A stretch of 40,238 bases of DNA from Pseudomonadota bacterium (GCA_018816605.1 JAHIVS010000148.1:1-40238); one strand, 5' to 3'; positions 21,593 to 31,469 are shown, numbered from the stretch's first letter. Notes: generated by a model not told the origin, from the sequence alone. Numbers and translations are program-made.

Positions 21593-23941
21593 TTATTTGG
21601 ATCCCATCACCCAGATGCCATTCCACTCATTTTCAGGGGGATTCTCCATCATATAGGTGCACCGGTCAATAAAAACCTGTGACAATTTGTCCGAGGGATT
21701 CAGTTCAAGGGCTCTGCCAAAGGATTTAACGGCCTTTTGCCAGACACCCCTCCGATAATAGTCCCGGCCTTCCTTGAAATGACTGACCACCTCCATCAGG
21801 TTGGGAAAACTTTCCCGGGTGTGGTGGTCCAGAACCTCACAAATACGCACAGGCTTTGTCTTGCCCTTGACAATCACATCATCAATATCCCGTATCCGGT
21901 AAGTCCCCTTTAATCGGTTAAAGGTATTTTCACTGATGAGAATCTGGGCAAAATATTGTTTGCAGGCCGATTCCAGACGGGCGGCAAGATTGACCCCATC
22001 CCCTATCATGGTAAAATCCATGCGCTTGGGGGAGCCGATATTGCCGGATACCACACGGTCGGTATTCAGTCCGATCCCCATATGGACCGGTACCTTTCCT
22101 TGCCTGATCCGCTCCAGATTCCACTTGTTGAGTTCAATGATCATGGATATGGCAGCCCGAAGGGCGCAGTCTTCATCATCTTTGCCGGGTATGGGAATCC
22201 CAAAACCGGCCATGATGGCATCACCGATAAACTTATCCAGCATTCCGCTTTGGCGCTGAATACAGTCGACCATGATGGTAAAATATTCATTGAGCAGACT
22301 GACGGTTCCCTGGGCACCATAGGTTTCTGTCAAGGTGGTAAACCCCCGGATATCGGAAAAAAGAACCGTTGCCTCAACGCTCCTGCCACCCAGGATGTCC
22401 TGATTTTCGCCCTCCAATACCCGGTCTGCAAGTCCCGGGTCCATATACCGTGACAAAGTTGATTTCATGCGCTTTTCCGTGCTGATATCCTCAATCATGA
22501 TCAGGGTGCCCAGCTTTTTTTTGTTCCCGGCTACCAGGGGAAGAATGCTCACGTTAACTGAAATTTTATTTTGGTCAAAGGCAAATTCTGCGTCCATGGT
22601 GAGATCCGCTTGTCCGGTTACTTCCATTCGCTGTATTTTTGCCATGATCCATTCATTGGGAGCACAAAAAAAATCTTTGGCCTGATGGGAGACAATCTCC
22701 CGGGGGGTTTTTTTCAGTATCCTTAACCCAGCGGCATTGCAGGTCATTATTGTGCCTGCCTCGTCCAGGGTGATGACACAATTGGACATACTTTCCAGCA
22801 TGCTTTCATTGTAATTTTTCATGTTCTGGATATCATTGAAAAGTCTGGCATTTTCAAGGGCAATGGAAATCTGGGAGGTGAATGCCCGAAGACGGGATTC
22901 GTCCCTGTCTGTGAAAGGCCCCCCTCTTTTGTTCAACACCTGGGTAACCCCGATCATGTGTCCCTCTTTGTTGGCCACCGGGACACATAAAATGGAACGG
23001 GTAAAAAAACCGGTCTGCCGGTCAAAGGCGGGGTTAAACCGAAGGTCTGCATAGGCATGGGGAATGTTGATGGTGCGTCCGGAGGTGAAAACCGCTCCGG
23101 CGATTCCCAGATGATTGGGGAACCGAATCTGGGTGGCTTCAATGCCGTCTCCGACCTCTGACCACAATTCATTTGTCTTGTCGTCATTTAAAAACAGGGT
23201 CGATCGCTCTGCATGGAGCAGTTTGGTTGCTTCACCCATTACTTTCTGCAAAAGAACCCCCAAATCAATTTCAGATGTTATGTCCACAACAACATCAAAA
23301 AATCCCATCTCCTCCTGGCGGTCAATTTTCATTTTTTCAATGACCTGGGCTCCCTGGAGCGCCACCGCCGCCTGGAGGCACATGGATTCCAATATGCCCA
23401 TGTCCCGTTCCGTGAAAAGGCCTTCCTGTTTATTAAGGGCCTGGGCAACACCGATAATCTCCCCCCTGGCTGTCCGGATCGGCGCACAAAGAATATCCTT
23501 TGTGATAAAACCGGTCTGGACATCAATGTCACGGTTGAAACGGTCATCTGCATATGCGTCATGGATGATCAGTCCCCTGCCCGTTGTAAAAACAAGGCCT
23601 GCAATGCCCCGGGTATTGACCATCCGTATCCGGTGCCTGAAATCACCCATGGCAACCCTGGCATAGAGTTCGCAGGTTTCCTTGTCATTGAGAAAAAGGG
23701 TACACCGTTCGCTTCCAAGCTCCCTTGCGGTCATGAGCATGAGGCTTTCAAGAATTTCATCAAGGGTTTCCAGGCCGGCAATTTTCCGGGAAACCGCCAA
23801 CAGCATTTCTGCCTGGTAGAGCCGCTCCCGCTCACCGCCGGACAAAATATCCAGGGGCCGCTCATTCCCGGTTTTTGTATCATGACCCTTGGAATCTAAC
23901 CCTCTGGTATCAGAAAAAGACAACCCCCTATCGTTTTCCAT
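21593..23941 (-). CDS. GAF-GAF-PAS class III adenylate/guanylate cyclase
   Basis: The 782-residue cytoplasmic protein has two tandem GAF domains (about 45-195 and 215-365; each with the repeated AGLVFTTGR / AGAVFTSGR and NKQEGLF / NKRGGPF features), a PAS domain (about 375-490) and a class III nucleotide cyclase domain (about 520-700). Catalytic features seen are the metal Asp in VLFSDIRGFT, a second in DKFIGDAIMAGFG, and the GIGLNTD / NIGSPKRMDFTMIGDGVNLAARL transition-state region. The substrate-specifying residues were not resolved, so ATP is the default. A short repeat-like C-terminal tail follows. The start has AGGAAAG before it. Downstream are PilZ and AEC genes. Confidence 0.92.
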   Translation of the reverse strand: MENDRGLSFSDTRGLDSKGHDTKTGNERPLDILSGGERERLYQAEMLLAVSRKIAGLETLDEILESLMLMTARELGSERCTLFLNDKETCELYARVAMGDFRHRIRMVNTRGIAGLVFTTGRGLIIHDAYADDRFNRDIDVQTGFITKDILCAPIRTARGEIIGVAQALNKQEGLFTERDMGILESMCLQAAVALQGAQVIEKMKIDRQEEMGFFDVVVDITSEIDLGVLLQKVMGEATKLLHAERSTLFLNDDKTNELWSEVGDGIEATQIRFPNHLGIAGAVFTSGRTINIPHAYADLRFNPAFDRQTGFFTRSILCVPVANKEGHMIGVTQVLNKRGGPFTDRDESRLRAFTSQISIALENARLFNDIQNMKNYNESMLESMSNCVITLDEAGTIMTCNAAGLRILKKTPREIVSHQAKDFFCAPNEWIMAKIQRMEVTGQADLTMDAEFAFDQNKISVNVSILPLVAGNKKKLGTLIMIEDISTEKRMKSTLSRYMDPGLADRVLEGENQDILGGRSVEATVLFSDIRGFTTLTETYGAQGTVSLLNEYFTIMVDCIQRQSGMLDKFIGDAIMAGFGIPIPGKDDEDCALRAAISMIIELNKWNLERIRQGKVPVHMGIGLNTDRVVSGNIGSPKRMDFTMIGDGVNLAARLESACKQYFAQILISENTFNRLKGTYRIRDIDDVIVKGKTKPVRICEVLDHHTRESFPNLMEVVSHFKEGRDYYRRGVWQKAVKSFGRALELNPSDKLSQVFIDRCTYMMENPPENEWNGIWVMGSK

Positions 23942-23951
23942 GGCTTTCCTG

Positions 23952-24287
23952 TCAATTCCCTGATTGTTTTGTTTCCAGCTGTATGCGCAGCGCCATAACC
24001 ATATCCTTTAACTGATGTATTTGATCTCCGTAGGTTTTATCCCTTTGGAAAAGCATTTCCTCACAAAGAACCTGCTGGTTCTCCAACGCCTTCCGCAATG
24101 CTGAAATCGTCTGGCGAAGCTGTAAAATTTCACCCTCAGCCGAGGAAACCGCATCCCCCAGGCTTTGCTCCTTTTCGAAACGAAGCACTTCCAGTCGTTC
24201 CCGCAGGGCCCCTATTGTCTCTTTAAGATGTCTATTCTCCTGCTGGAGCGCCAGCAGTTCATTGTCCAAAATGGGGTCCGTCATCAT
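23952..24287 (-). CDS. Coiled-coil protein of unknown function
   Basis: The 111-residue protein is almost wholly heptad-like, rich in Leu, Glu, Gln and Arg, in two blocks (about residues 8-45 and 50-107), predicting a long coiled coil. No enzymatic motif, cysteine pair or membrane segment is present. It ends ten bases before the GAF-cyclase start and is probably co-transcribed, so it may dimerise with or scaffold that protein. I recognise no family. Start choice between adjacent ATG codons (24287 and 24284) is open. Confidence 0.7.
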   Translation of the reverse strand: MMTDPILDNELLALQQENRHLKETIGALRERLEVLRFEKEQSLGDAVSSAEGEILQLRQTISALRKALENQQVLCEEMLFQRDKTYGDQIHQLKDMVMALRIQLETKQSGN

Positions 24288-24407
24288 GCAGACTCTTTAT
24301 AATCGGGTTATGTTTAAATTACAGGCACAAGACAGGGGTAGCAGAATATTCTTGTTTTTTCAATACCCGAAAATCATTCTGCTTTTCCCCAAAATGGCGG
24401 TCTAATT

Positions 24408-25055
24408 CTATTTATCAAGAAACTCATTCACCCCATTGAATAAGCTTCTGACATCTCTGGGCAAATCCGAACCACTGCAGCGGCGCATGGTATCTCCATT
24501 TCGGTTGGCAGATATTACAGCATTTATTTCCTCTAAGGGCTTGATCAAATTTATTGAAAGGCTTCTTTTGAAAAACATGCCTGCAAGAAAAACACAAACC
24601 GCCATAAATACAATTCCCCAGGCGCCTGCATATCCGAATTGTTTGGCACGCCGATCGGCGATTATCATTGCGTTTCTATTGATTTTTCCCAAAAGAATTA
24701 TTCCGGATATGGTCTTTCGCTGTGCGGATATGTTCCCTGCAAACGCCTCGGAAAAACCGTTGCGGATCGATTCAAGGGCACCCGGCTCTTCCTTTTCAGT
24801 AATGTTATCCTGGGCACGTTTGAGTGCAGTTTCAAATCTGCCCTTTAATGCCGAATTTTCGGTCTTATCGTGGTTGAGCATTGCCAGGGAGGCCAGCATT
24901 TCCTCGCAGGCCTGGAGAGAAAGTTCATTCTGGTCGATGATCACCTCAATTGCCGGCGCCATTCGCATGAAAATCCAGATGGATCCCAGGGCCATCAACA
25001 AATTCAGACCTATCAGCAGCCACACCCCAATGCGCATTGATTGTGCGATCCTCAT
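24408..25055 (-). CDS. Membrane sensor-like protein with HAMP but no output domain
   Basis: The 215-residue protein has two membrane helices (about 8-30 and 142-165) framing an all-helical periplasmic domain of about 110 residues like the four-helix bundle of chemoreceptors. A HAMP-like segment (IKPLEEINAVISANRNGD) follows, and the protein ends after NEFLDK without kinase, cyclase or methyl-accepting region. It begins three bases after the KtrA-like gene stops, so it is part of the potassium-uptake unit. It may regulate transport, or be a truncated receptor that stayed. The following 120 bases carry no remnant of an output domain that I can see. Confidence 0.75.
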   Translation of the reverse strand: MRIAQSMRIGVWLLIGLNLLMALGSIWIFMRMAPAIEVIIDQNELSLQACEEMLASLAMLNHDKTENSALKGRFETALKRAQDNITEKEEPGALESIRNGFSEAFAGNISAQRKTISGIILLGKINRNAMIIADRRAKQFGYAGAWGIVFMAVCVFLAGMFFKRSLSINLIKPLEEINAVISANRNGDTMRRCSGSDLPRDVRSLFNGVNEFLDK

Positions 25056-25057
25056 AC

Positions 25058-25717
25058 TTACACCTCTTTTATCAGGTTTGCGATGGCGGCCTCGCTGGAA
25101 ACAATCATCAGCTGGTCATCGGCCTGCAAAGGCTCAGTTGGGGACGGTTGGATAATTTTAGTCGGGGAACCCCGGCGGATAGCGGCGACCATGATTCCGA
25201 AACGCTTTGGCAGGGCAAGATCAATGAGGCTTTTTCCAACCATTGCCGGCTGAATATGGATTTCGGTAAGCTGGATATCTTCTCCAATGGGCGTGTCAGC
25301 GATTATATGCCGGTAAATAAGCCGGGTGGCAAACCGCTTTCCAAATTCTTGCTCCGGGTTGACAATCTGGTGTGCTCCCACCAATTGTAAAATGCGCTGG
25401 TGCATTTTATCATTTGCACATGCCACAATAAAAGGCGCACCCATCTGCCGGAGCAATAAGGTGCAGATGATGGAAGATTCCTTTGAATCATCTCCAATGG
25501 CACACACCACGGAATTTCGTTTTTCCGGCTGAAGCCGGGCAAGCTCTGCCTCATCGGTGGCGTCCATTACCAAGGCTTCGGTTACAAAAGCGGATGCTTC
25601 TTCAACCAGGTTTTTTTTGGGATCAACGGCCAGGACCTCAACCCCTTTTTCCGATAATGTACGGGCCAAGGACATTCCAAATTGACCCAGCCCGATAATT
25701 AATATTTGTTGGGACAT
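25058..25717 (-). CDS. ktrA: KtrA/TrkA-type potassium channel gating subunit
   Basis: The 219-residue protein has one RCK unit: an N-terminal Rossmann fold (ILIIGLGQFGMSLA, then VLAVDPKK) that binds NAD(H) or ATP/ADP, and a TrkA-C domain from about residue 135. This single-RCK size is that of KtrA rather than the double-size TrkA. It forms a ring under the membrane subunit and gates it. The ATG at 25717 is chosen because AGGAGG is seven bases before it; the TTG at 25723 is too close. It starts 13 bases after the KtrB/TrkH-like gene. Confidence 0.92.
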   Translation of the reverse strand: MSQQILIIGLGQFGMSLARTLSEKGVEVLAVDPKKNLVEEASAFVTEALVMDATDEAELARLQPEKRNSVVCAIGDDSKESSIICTLLLRQMGAPFIVACANDKMHQRILQLVGAHQIVNPEQEFGKRFATRLIYRHIIADTPIGEDIQLTEIHIQPAMVGKSLIDLALPKRFGIMVAAIRRGSPTKIIQPSPTEPLQADDQLMIVSSEAAIANLIKEV

Positions 25718-25730
25718 ATGCAACCCTCCT

Positions 25731-27749
25731 TTAAGTTAAGGTAATTTTTGCATCCGGGCAGCGAGAGGCAGGGGCTGAGTGATCTTCGCTTAACACCATA
25801 AACAACGTCATGGGACCAATGCGACCTGTAAACATTGCGATCATCACTATTATTTTACCAATCTCATCAAGGAATGCGGTGGCACCGGTGGAAAGGCCCA
25901 CGGTGCCGATGGCGGAAGTCGCCTCAAAAATAATATCACGGGCGGGAATCTGCTGTGTTATCTCGAGCATCAACACCAGAATGAACCAAACGACTGCACC
26001 GGAAGCCACAATCGTAATGGCGCGATAAATGGTCCCGGAAAGAATTCTTCTGTTTTTTATGATGACAACGTTACGATTGGTTATGTTTGCCAAAAATGTC
26101 ATTGCCAGGATGCCAATGGTTGTCGTCTTTACACCACCGGCAGTACCGCCGGGGCTGCCTCCGATAAACATAAAACACAGCATGACCAGGAAGGTCGGAC
26201 TGACCATTCCTTGGATATCCACCGAGTTAAAGCCTGCGGTACGCAAAGTAACCGATTGAAACCAGGCATTATGAATTTTATCAAAAAAGGACAAGCCCGA
26301 TAAAATACCATTCCATTCAAAGGCCAGGATGAAAAAGGTGCCGGAGGCCAGCAGAATAATGGTCGCAATAAGACAGATTCGGGCTGTGACGGGAATCTTC
26401 TGCCGGCGTATCCAATTGGGAATCATTAAGCTGGTGGCCGGAGCCAGACCCCCAATAACAATCAAAAACGCAACCATGTGCAAAATCAAAGGGTTGTCTT
26501 GATAGGCCACCAGGTTGTCCGTCTGCAGGGAGAACCCGGCATTGCAGAATGCGGATATCGCTGTGAACAGCCCCCTCCAGAATGCTTGCCCCAAGGTATC
26601 TCCCGTAAAATAAAACAAAGCGGTCAGAATAATGGCACCGACGCCTTCTGCAATAAAGGTAAACTTCAGGATGATAACAAGAGAAGCAAGCAAATCATGA
26701 TGGTCCGTATCTGTCATTGATGTTAAAATACGTTCCTGGCGTAAACTCAATCTGCGCCCCATTGCATGAAGTGCCACCGTGGCAATACTCATGATGCCGA
26801 GACCCCCCAGTTGAATCAGAATCAGAATAAAGAACTGGCCGGTCCCGGAGAACGCATTGGGTGTGTCCAGAACGATAAGTCCCGTGACACAAACCGCACT
26901 CATGGATGTAAATGCAGCATCCACAAGATCAATGGCCCCCGTTTTTGTGGAGGCCGGAATAATGAGCACCAGGGTGCCCAGGACAAACAGAACAAAGAAG
27001 GTGCTTAGTAAAATGCGGGCTGGATGGTTGAGCAGGATTTCCCACCATTGCTCCCGTTTTTCATTAATCGGGCCGGAACGGGGCAGCAAAATCAGGTTGA
27101 CCAAACCGATGACAAGAGAAATGGTCGCTGTATGTCCCGCCACCAATGAAAAAAGAACCGATATGAAGAAGAACCCGCCCAGCAGCGGGAGCAAAAAACG
27201 AGGGCCGGGCCTGTGCTGCCATGCCCAAAGAACAAAAAGAATTTGAGTGATGGCAACGGTGGCTGCAATAGGTGCCCTTGAAAAAAGGGAATCCGACATA
27301 CCGGACATCATTGAAATGCCGATGACAACAGGAATCGTAATTATCGCCCAACGAACTCTCTGCTGACTACGGTTTCCATGGGGATTGTTTTCATCATGGC
27401 CGGCAAAGCGTTGAAAATCCAGCAGTGTGAACCCTGCGCCGATAAAGGTGACGATTCCCAACAGAGCGGCAACCGGATGGGTTGCAAGATAGGGCAGCGC
27501 CGCTGCAAAGCTGCCGATAAAAGACAGGCCGCCAAAAATCTTACCCATTTGGGGTCGCCGGAACAAAGTAAACGCACAGACAAGACATGCAATCCCTGCA
27601 AAGGATGCAATCCCCAGGCGCCAGAAACCAGGATTCCGTCCATGTACACCAAGGGACGCAAAAACAAACGGCAGTGAAGACAGGGTCATTAAAGCCCCTT
27701 CCATTCCGACCTGTGACAATGATGCCTTTGAAATATGGACAACCTTCAT
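25731..27749 (-). CDS. ktrB: TrkH/KtrB-type potassium translocating subunit, long form
   Basis: The 672-residue membrane protein contains the four pore repeats of the Trk/Ktr/HKT superfamily, with filter segments SAVCVTGL, SAFCNAGFS, LRTAGFNSV and TVGLSTGA, each with the key glycine. It is about 200 residues longer than KtrB because of an N-terminal block of about six extra helices (residues 1-225). The C-terminal half has the GGSPGGTAGGVKT segment typical of the family. It moves K+ (or Na+-coupled K+) inward and is gated by the adjacent KtrA. No ribosome site is visible before the ATG at 27749. Confidence 0.9.
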   Translation of the reverse strand: MKVVHISKASLSQVGMEGALMTLSSLPFVFASLGVHGRNPGFWRLGIASFAGIACLVCAFTLFRRPQMGKIFGGLSFIGSFAAALPYLATHPVAALLGIVTFIGAGFTLLDFQRFAGHDENNPHGNRSQQRVRWAIITIPVVIGISMMSGMSDSLFSRAPIAATVAITQILFVLWAWQHRPGPRFLLPLLGGFFFISVLFSLVAGHTATISLVIGLVNLILLPRSGPINEKREQWWEILLNHPARILLSTFFVLFVLGTLVLIIPASTKTGAIDLVDAAFTSMSAVCVTGLIVLDTPNAFSGTGQFFILILIQLGGLGIMSIATVALHAMGRRLSLRQERILTSMTDTDHHDLLASLVIILKFTFIAEGVGAIILTALFYFTGDTLGQAFWRGLFTAISAFCNAGFSLQTDNLVAYQDNPLILHMVAFLIVIGGLAPATSLMIPNWIRRQKIPVTARICLIATIILLASGTFFILAFEWNGILSGLSFFDKIHNAWFQSVTLRTAGFNSVDIQGMVSPTFLVMLCFMFIGGSPGGTAGGVKTTTIGILAMTFLANITNRNVVIIKNRRILSGTIYRAITIVASGAVVWFILVLMLEITQQIPARDIIFEATSAIGTVGLSTGATAFLDEIGKIIVMIAMFTGRIGPMTLFMVLSEDHSAPASRCPDAKITLT

Positions 27750-27853
27750 GAAAGGATCATGGTGAGTGTCGTTGTCTTCATTTAAACCAGTCTTCCCATC
27801 GGTTTATCCCTAAACATTTCTTTCTACAAAAACCGGTCCCGTGTTTATCGGTA

Positions 27854-28843
27854 TTATTCTATTTTCTTTCCGGCTGTTTTTTCAATTCGGCAGATAATCC
27901 AGTCCGCCAGGGCACGGTTGCTGGCCTTTTTAATTTCCTTTCGGATAAGCTTGATATCAAGCTCCGCCCGGGCCATGGTCTTTTGCCCCCCGGCAGACCC
28001 GAATTTTCCAAAGGCCTCCTTGGCGGTATTTCCGGCACCCTTTCTCAGCCCGTCATTGCGCAGGATAATGATCAGTTCTTGTCCCATCACCCCGGAAATA
28101 ATGCACCAGTTGACCCGGGAAATGGTCAAAAAGAAATCCGCCACCACCACCAGTTCGTCGGGTCTGGAAATGGTGCCGGCATGGAAATAGGCCCGGTTGT
28201 GGATCACCTTTCTTTGTTTTATAGCTGTCCCCAGAAAATCCAGGTTTTCCTCTGTTAACAATGCCCGTTCCACCTTGGTGACAATATTCATGTCGGCAAA
28301 TCGATACAGATATTGGAAGGCCCGGATATCCCGAAGGCTTGTCTGACGGGTGAAATCGGCGGTGTCGGTTTTGATGCCCAGCATCAGGGCGGCGGAAAGT
28401 TTTGCCGAGGGCTTGATTTTCAATGACCGCAGATAATCGGTCATGATGGTGGAACAGGCCCCGTAACCGGGACGGATATCGGTATAGACCGCCTTGTCAT
28501 GGCACAGGGGGTGGTGATCAATGATGGCATCAAACACAAAATGGGAAAAAACCTCGTTGTGATCCGGCTGGGAATCCACCACCACAAACCGGTTAAATTC
28601 TTCTTTTTTAATGGTTTCCAGAAAGATGAGACCCGACTCGGTATGCTCTATCATGGCCAGATTATCCGGGCGGCTGATCCGGTTAAAATAAGCAATGGTC
28701 ACCTCGGTTACTTTTCGCCAGAGTATCCGTTTGATGGCCATGGCGCTGGCAATGGCGTCGGGATCTGCATTGATCACAACCAGCACCCGGTCCCCTGTGG
28801 CAAACAGGCTGAAGAACTGCTTGATTTTGTCTATATTTCTCAT
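27854..28843 (-). CDS. DHH-family phosphoesterase
   Basis: The 329-residue protein shows the metal-binding motifs of the DHH superfamily: NADPDAIASA (motif I), VVDSQPDHN (II) and DHHPLC (III), and a later TADFTRQ region. The C-terminal part has GGQKTMARAEL, resembling the DHHA1 GGHxxAAG motif in degraded form. Relatives hydrolyse cyclic di-AMP linear products, nanoRNA or pyrophosphate-like substrates. Cyclic di-AMP often controls Ktr systems, so the location next to ktrAB is suggestive, but no cyclic di-AMP synthase is present here. The ATG has GAAGG seven bases before it, overlapping the stop of the upstream gene. Confidence 0.85.
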   Translation of the reverse strand: MRNIDKIKQFFSLFATGDRVLVVINADPDAIASAMAIKRILWRKVTEVTIAYFNRISRPDNLAMIEHTESGLIFLETIKKEEFNRFVVVDSQPDHNEVFSHFVFDAIIDHHPLCHDKAVYTDIRPGYGACSTIMTDYLRSLKIKPSAKLSAALMLGIKTDTADFTRQTSLRDIRAFQYLYRFADMNIVTKVERALLTEENLDFLGTAIKQRKVIHNRAYFHAGTISRPDELVVVADFFLTISRVNWCIISGVMGQELIIILRNDGLRKGAGNTAKEAFGKFGSAGGQKTMARAELDIKLIRKEIKKASNRALADWIICRIEKTAGKKIE

Positions 28844-28846
28844 GGG

Positions 28847-29959
28847 TTAACCTTCTTTCGTGTCAATGGCCACCCCGTGGTTGCCACTGAAGAACAAGGT
28901 GATGGTGATAAAGGCGTATCCCGCAATGGCCAGCAGGGCGAAGGGGCCGTAAAAAACCCCCAGGGGTGCCAGCACAATAGCCGTGAGCCAATGGATAAAA
29001 ATGACCGTGGGGGAATGGAGGCGAATGGGAAAATCATCAAACCTGCAGATAACGGACAGACCGCAGAGATTCCAGCCGTAAAGGGAGGCGAACACATGCA
29101 TGTGGAGGAGCCATTTTGTACGTTCCGGATTATAGTCATCTGCCATCTGGAGAAAAATATAGAGGATACCGGAGATGGCCGTGAGAATCAAAAACCCTAT
29201 CCCTGAGGTTAGAAACAATTTTTGCTGCATTTTGTCTGCATGGGTTGAGTACAGGAAAAAAACGGTTACAACGGCAACAAACAGGGCGGTGGTAACAAAT
29301 ATCTGGGGGATGAACCGTTCAAACAGGATAAAAACGAAAAAAACAATGACCCCCAGGGTAATTGTCCAGAAGCAAAATTCCATGATGACTTTCCGGCCGG
29401 ACCCTTCTATTTTTTTTAGCATTGAAAAGACCAGGGAAAGGGTGATCAGGGACAAAGGAAAAGAAAAGCCCAGAAAAAACGTGTTGAGGGTCAACTTTAC
29501 CATGGAGACCCATTTGAAATATTCATTGTTTAACATCACCAGGGAGGCCATGACAATGCCCGTTGAAAGGCATAGCAGGGAGGCCTGGTGAAACTTGTCC
29601 GCCACACTGATTTGTTTTTGGAAAAACTGGATGGGAACAAGGGAAAACCGCTGGATGCGAACCTTTTCCACCAAAACATAGAGAACACAGGAAACCAGGA
29701 TGGTTAATGGATAGACCAGAAAAAAGGCGGAAAAGGCATAGACAAGTGAGAAAACGAAAAAAAGACCCACGGTTTTGGATACCTGAATCTTGCCCTGGGT
29801 GTAATACAACAGGATTGATCCGCCCGTGCATAAATTGAACAAAAAAATATGAAGCCGCTCAAAACTATAGGTTTGGGCTGGAAAATAAATATTGATAAAT
29901 CCGAATGCCAGGGCGGTGATCATCAGAAAAGAAAACAAGGTTTTTAATTTGGTGTTCAT
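28847..29959 (-). CDS. Polytopic membrane protein, function unknown
   Basis: The 370-residue protein has about eleven or twelve membrane helices and no obvious extramembrane domain. A C-terminal region with HMHVFASLYGWNL, then RLHSP and FIHWLTA is rich in histidines and recalls the His/Gly-Trp helices of heme-copper-oxidase-like proteins (NnrS or cbb3 subunit I type), but the resemblance is short. Its stop overlaps the ribosome site of the DHH gene, so the two are co-translated. I do not assign a function; metal or heme binding is only a possibility. Confidence 0.75.
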   Translation of the reverse strand: MNTKLKTLFSFLMITALAFGFINIYFPAQTYSFERLHIFLFNLCTGGSILLYYTQGKIQVSKTVGLFFVFSLVYAFSAFFLVYPLTILVSCVLYVLVEKVRIQRFSLVPIQFFQKQISVADKFHQASLLCLSTGIVMASLVMLNNEYFKWVSMVKLTLNTFFLGFSFPLSLITLSLVFSMLKKIEGSGRKVIMEFCFWTITLGVIVFFVFILFERFIPQIFVTTALFVAVVTVFFLYSTHADKMQQKLFLTSGIGFLILTAISGILYIFLQMADDYNPERTKWLLHMHVFASLYGWNLCGLSVICRFDDFPIRLHSPTVIFIHWLTAIVLAPLGVFYGPFALLAIAGYAFITITLFFSGNHGVAIDTKEG

Positions 29960-29991
29960 TCAGTGATCCAATGTATTGGGTTAGATTTTTT

Positions 29992-31365
29992 TTATTTTCC
30001 CAGCATATCTTTTAATGCCGGGGTCAGCGCATAATGCTCAAAAACAAAACCATTTTTTTCAAGCTTTTCCGGGACCACCCGGGCACTTGCCAAAAGGGTC
30101 TCTTTGCCCATATCCCCCCACAGGGCAAGGGCCACCCTCCGGGGGATGACAAAAAAGGCCGGGCGTCCAAATACCCGGCCCAGGGTCCGGGTAAAATCCC
30201 TATTTGTAACCGGATGGGGGGCAGTCAGATTTACCGGCCCTTCCAGGTTCCGGTTTTCCAGGATATGAAGAATGCCGCCCAGGGCATCATCCATGCTGAT
30301 CCAGCTCATGTACTGGTTGCCGTGGGACAGCCGTGTGCCAAGGCCCAGGGAGAAGGGCAGCACCATTCTTGCCAGTGCTCCGCCGGCAGGCGTCAGGACC
30401 ACGCCGATGCGCAGCTGGACGGTTCGGATACCGGCATCCATAGCCTTTAAAGAGGCCTGCTCCCATTGTTCGCAGACATGGGAAATAAAAGAATCCCCCT
30501 TTGTGTCCTTTTCCGTAAGCACTTGATCCTTGCGGTCTCCGTAGAGCCCGATGGCAGAAGACGATATAAAAACATCGGGGGGCTGGGCCATTTGGCTTAT
30601 TTTTTTTGCCAGAAATAAAGTGGGACAAACCCGGGAATCAAGGATTTGTTTTTTTTGGACATCTGTCCATTTGCCCCGGGAAATATCCACCCCGTTCAAA
30701 TTGATCACCGCATCAATGGGACCCGCTTTTTCCATATCCAGAATATTTTTATAGGGATCCCAGAAAAGGGTGTCTTCCGCCAGGTCCGACGGATTGCGGA
30801 CCAGGCGGATCACCTCGTGGCCGCAGGTGCGCAAAAACGGAACCAGACTCGAGCCGATGGTCCCGCTGGCACCGGAGATAAGAATCCGCTGTTTTCTGAC
30901 CTTGTCCGCCCTGCGCTCCAGGTCCTGCTTTAACACCCGGTGCCGGTAATCAAAGACCCGGGCCAATTGTTTTTCGGCATGGCTGTAAAAGGGAAGACTC
31001 AAAAAACCAAAAGGCAGTTTAAAGCAGACCCTGTCTTCCATAACGGAACCGTTTTCTCCCTGGGCATGGAACAAATGGGTATGGACCCACTTACCGAATG
31101 GCCCCCTGGTCTGGTGGTCCTGGAACAGGATGTTTTCCTGGTAATCAATGTGTTCGGCCTCCCATATCATGGGAATTTTGAACAGGCGCATCCTGAAACG
31201 GACCTTTACGCCCTTGTCAATGCCGCTGCCAATGCGGGAAATCAGCTTAAGGGGCGCCCAGGGGGGCGTCAGGCGCAGGATTGCCCCGTTCCGGGCGTGC
31301 CAGGCAAAAAGTTGGCCCACCGGCACATTAATATAGGTTTTTTTGGTAAATATCCGCTCTTTCAT
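29992..31365 (-). CDS. TIGR01777-type SDR epimerase with N-terminal SRPBCC domain
   Basis: The protein is 457 residues from the ATG at 31365. Residues about 1-150 form an SRPBCC/START-like domain (FTKKTYINVP, RFRMRLFKIP, FGKWVHTHLF). A Rossmann domain follows, opening ILISGASGTIGSSL and containing INLNGVDIS and the SSSAIGLYG segment with the Tyr-x3-Lys-like active site region, then WISMDDALGGI and the NLTAPHPVTN C-terminal marks of the TIGR01777 (YfcH/SDR39U1) family. Function is unsettled in most species; a nucleotide-sugar or lipid reductase role has been proposed. The TTG at 31401 has no good ribosome site, so 31365 is preferred. Confidence 0.88.
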   Translation of the reverse strand: MKERIFTKKTYINVPVGQLFAWHARNGAILRLTPPWAPLKLISRIGSGIDKGVKVRFRMRLFKIPMIWEAEHIDYQENILFQDHQTRGPFGKWVHTHLFHAQGENGSVMEDRVCFKLPFGFLSLPFYSHAEKQLARVFDYRHRVLKQDLERRADKVRKQRILISGASGTIGSSLVPFLRTCGHEVIRLVRNPSDLAEDTLFWDPYKNILDMEKAGPIDAVINLNGVDISRGKWTDVQKKQILDSRVCPTLFLAKKISQMAQPPDVFISSSAIGLYGDRKDQVLTEKDTKGDSFISHVCEQWEQASLKAMDAGIRTVQLRIGVVLTPAGGALARMVLPFSLGLGTRLSHGNQYMSWISMDDALGGILHILENRNLEGPVNLTAPHPVTNRDFTRTLGRVFGRPAFFVIPRRVALALWGDMGKETLLASARVVPEKLEKNGFVFEHYALTPALKDMLGK

Positions 31366-31469
31366 GACCTCTCTTTTATTTGATGATGCATTGATTTTCA
31401 ACCCCTTATATTATAATAATACCCGTCAAGTTGAAACCCTTTTTATCATCCATCTTTAGCTCTCATTGC

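Noticed and set aside
31365..31401. Longer N-terminus of the SDR epimerase starting at TTG 31401
   Set aside because: The ATG at 31365 is preceded by a purine-rich GAGAGG and the extra residues do not belong to the SRPBCC domain.
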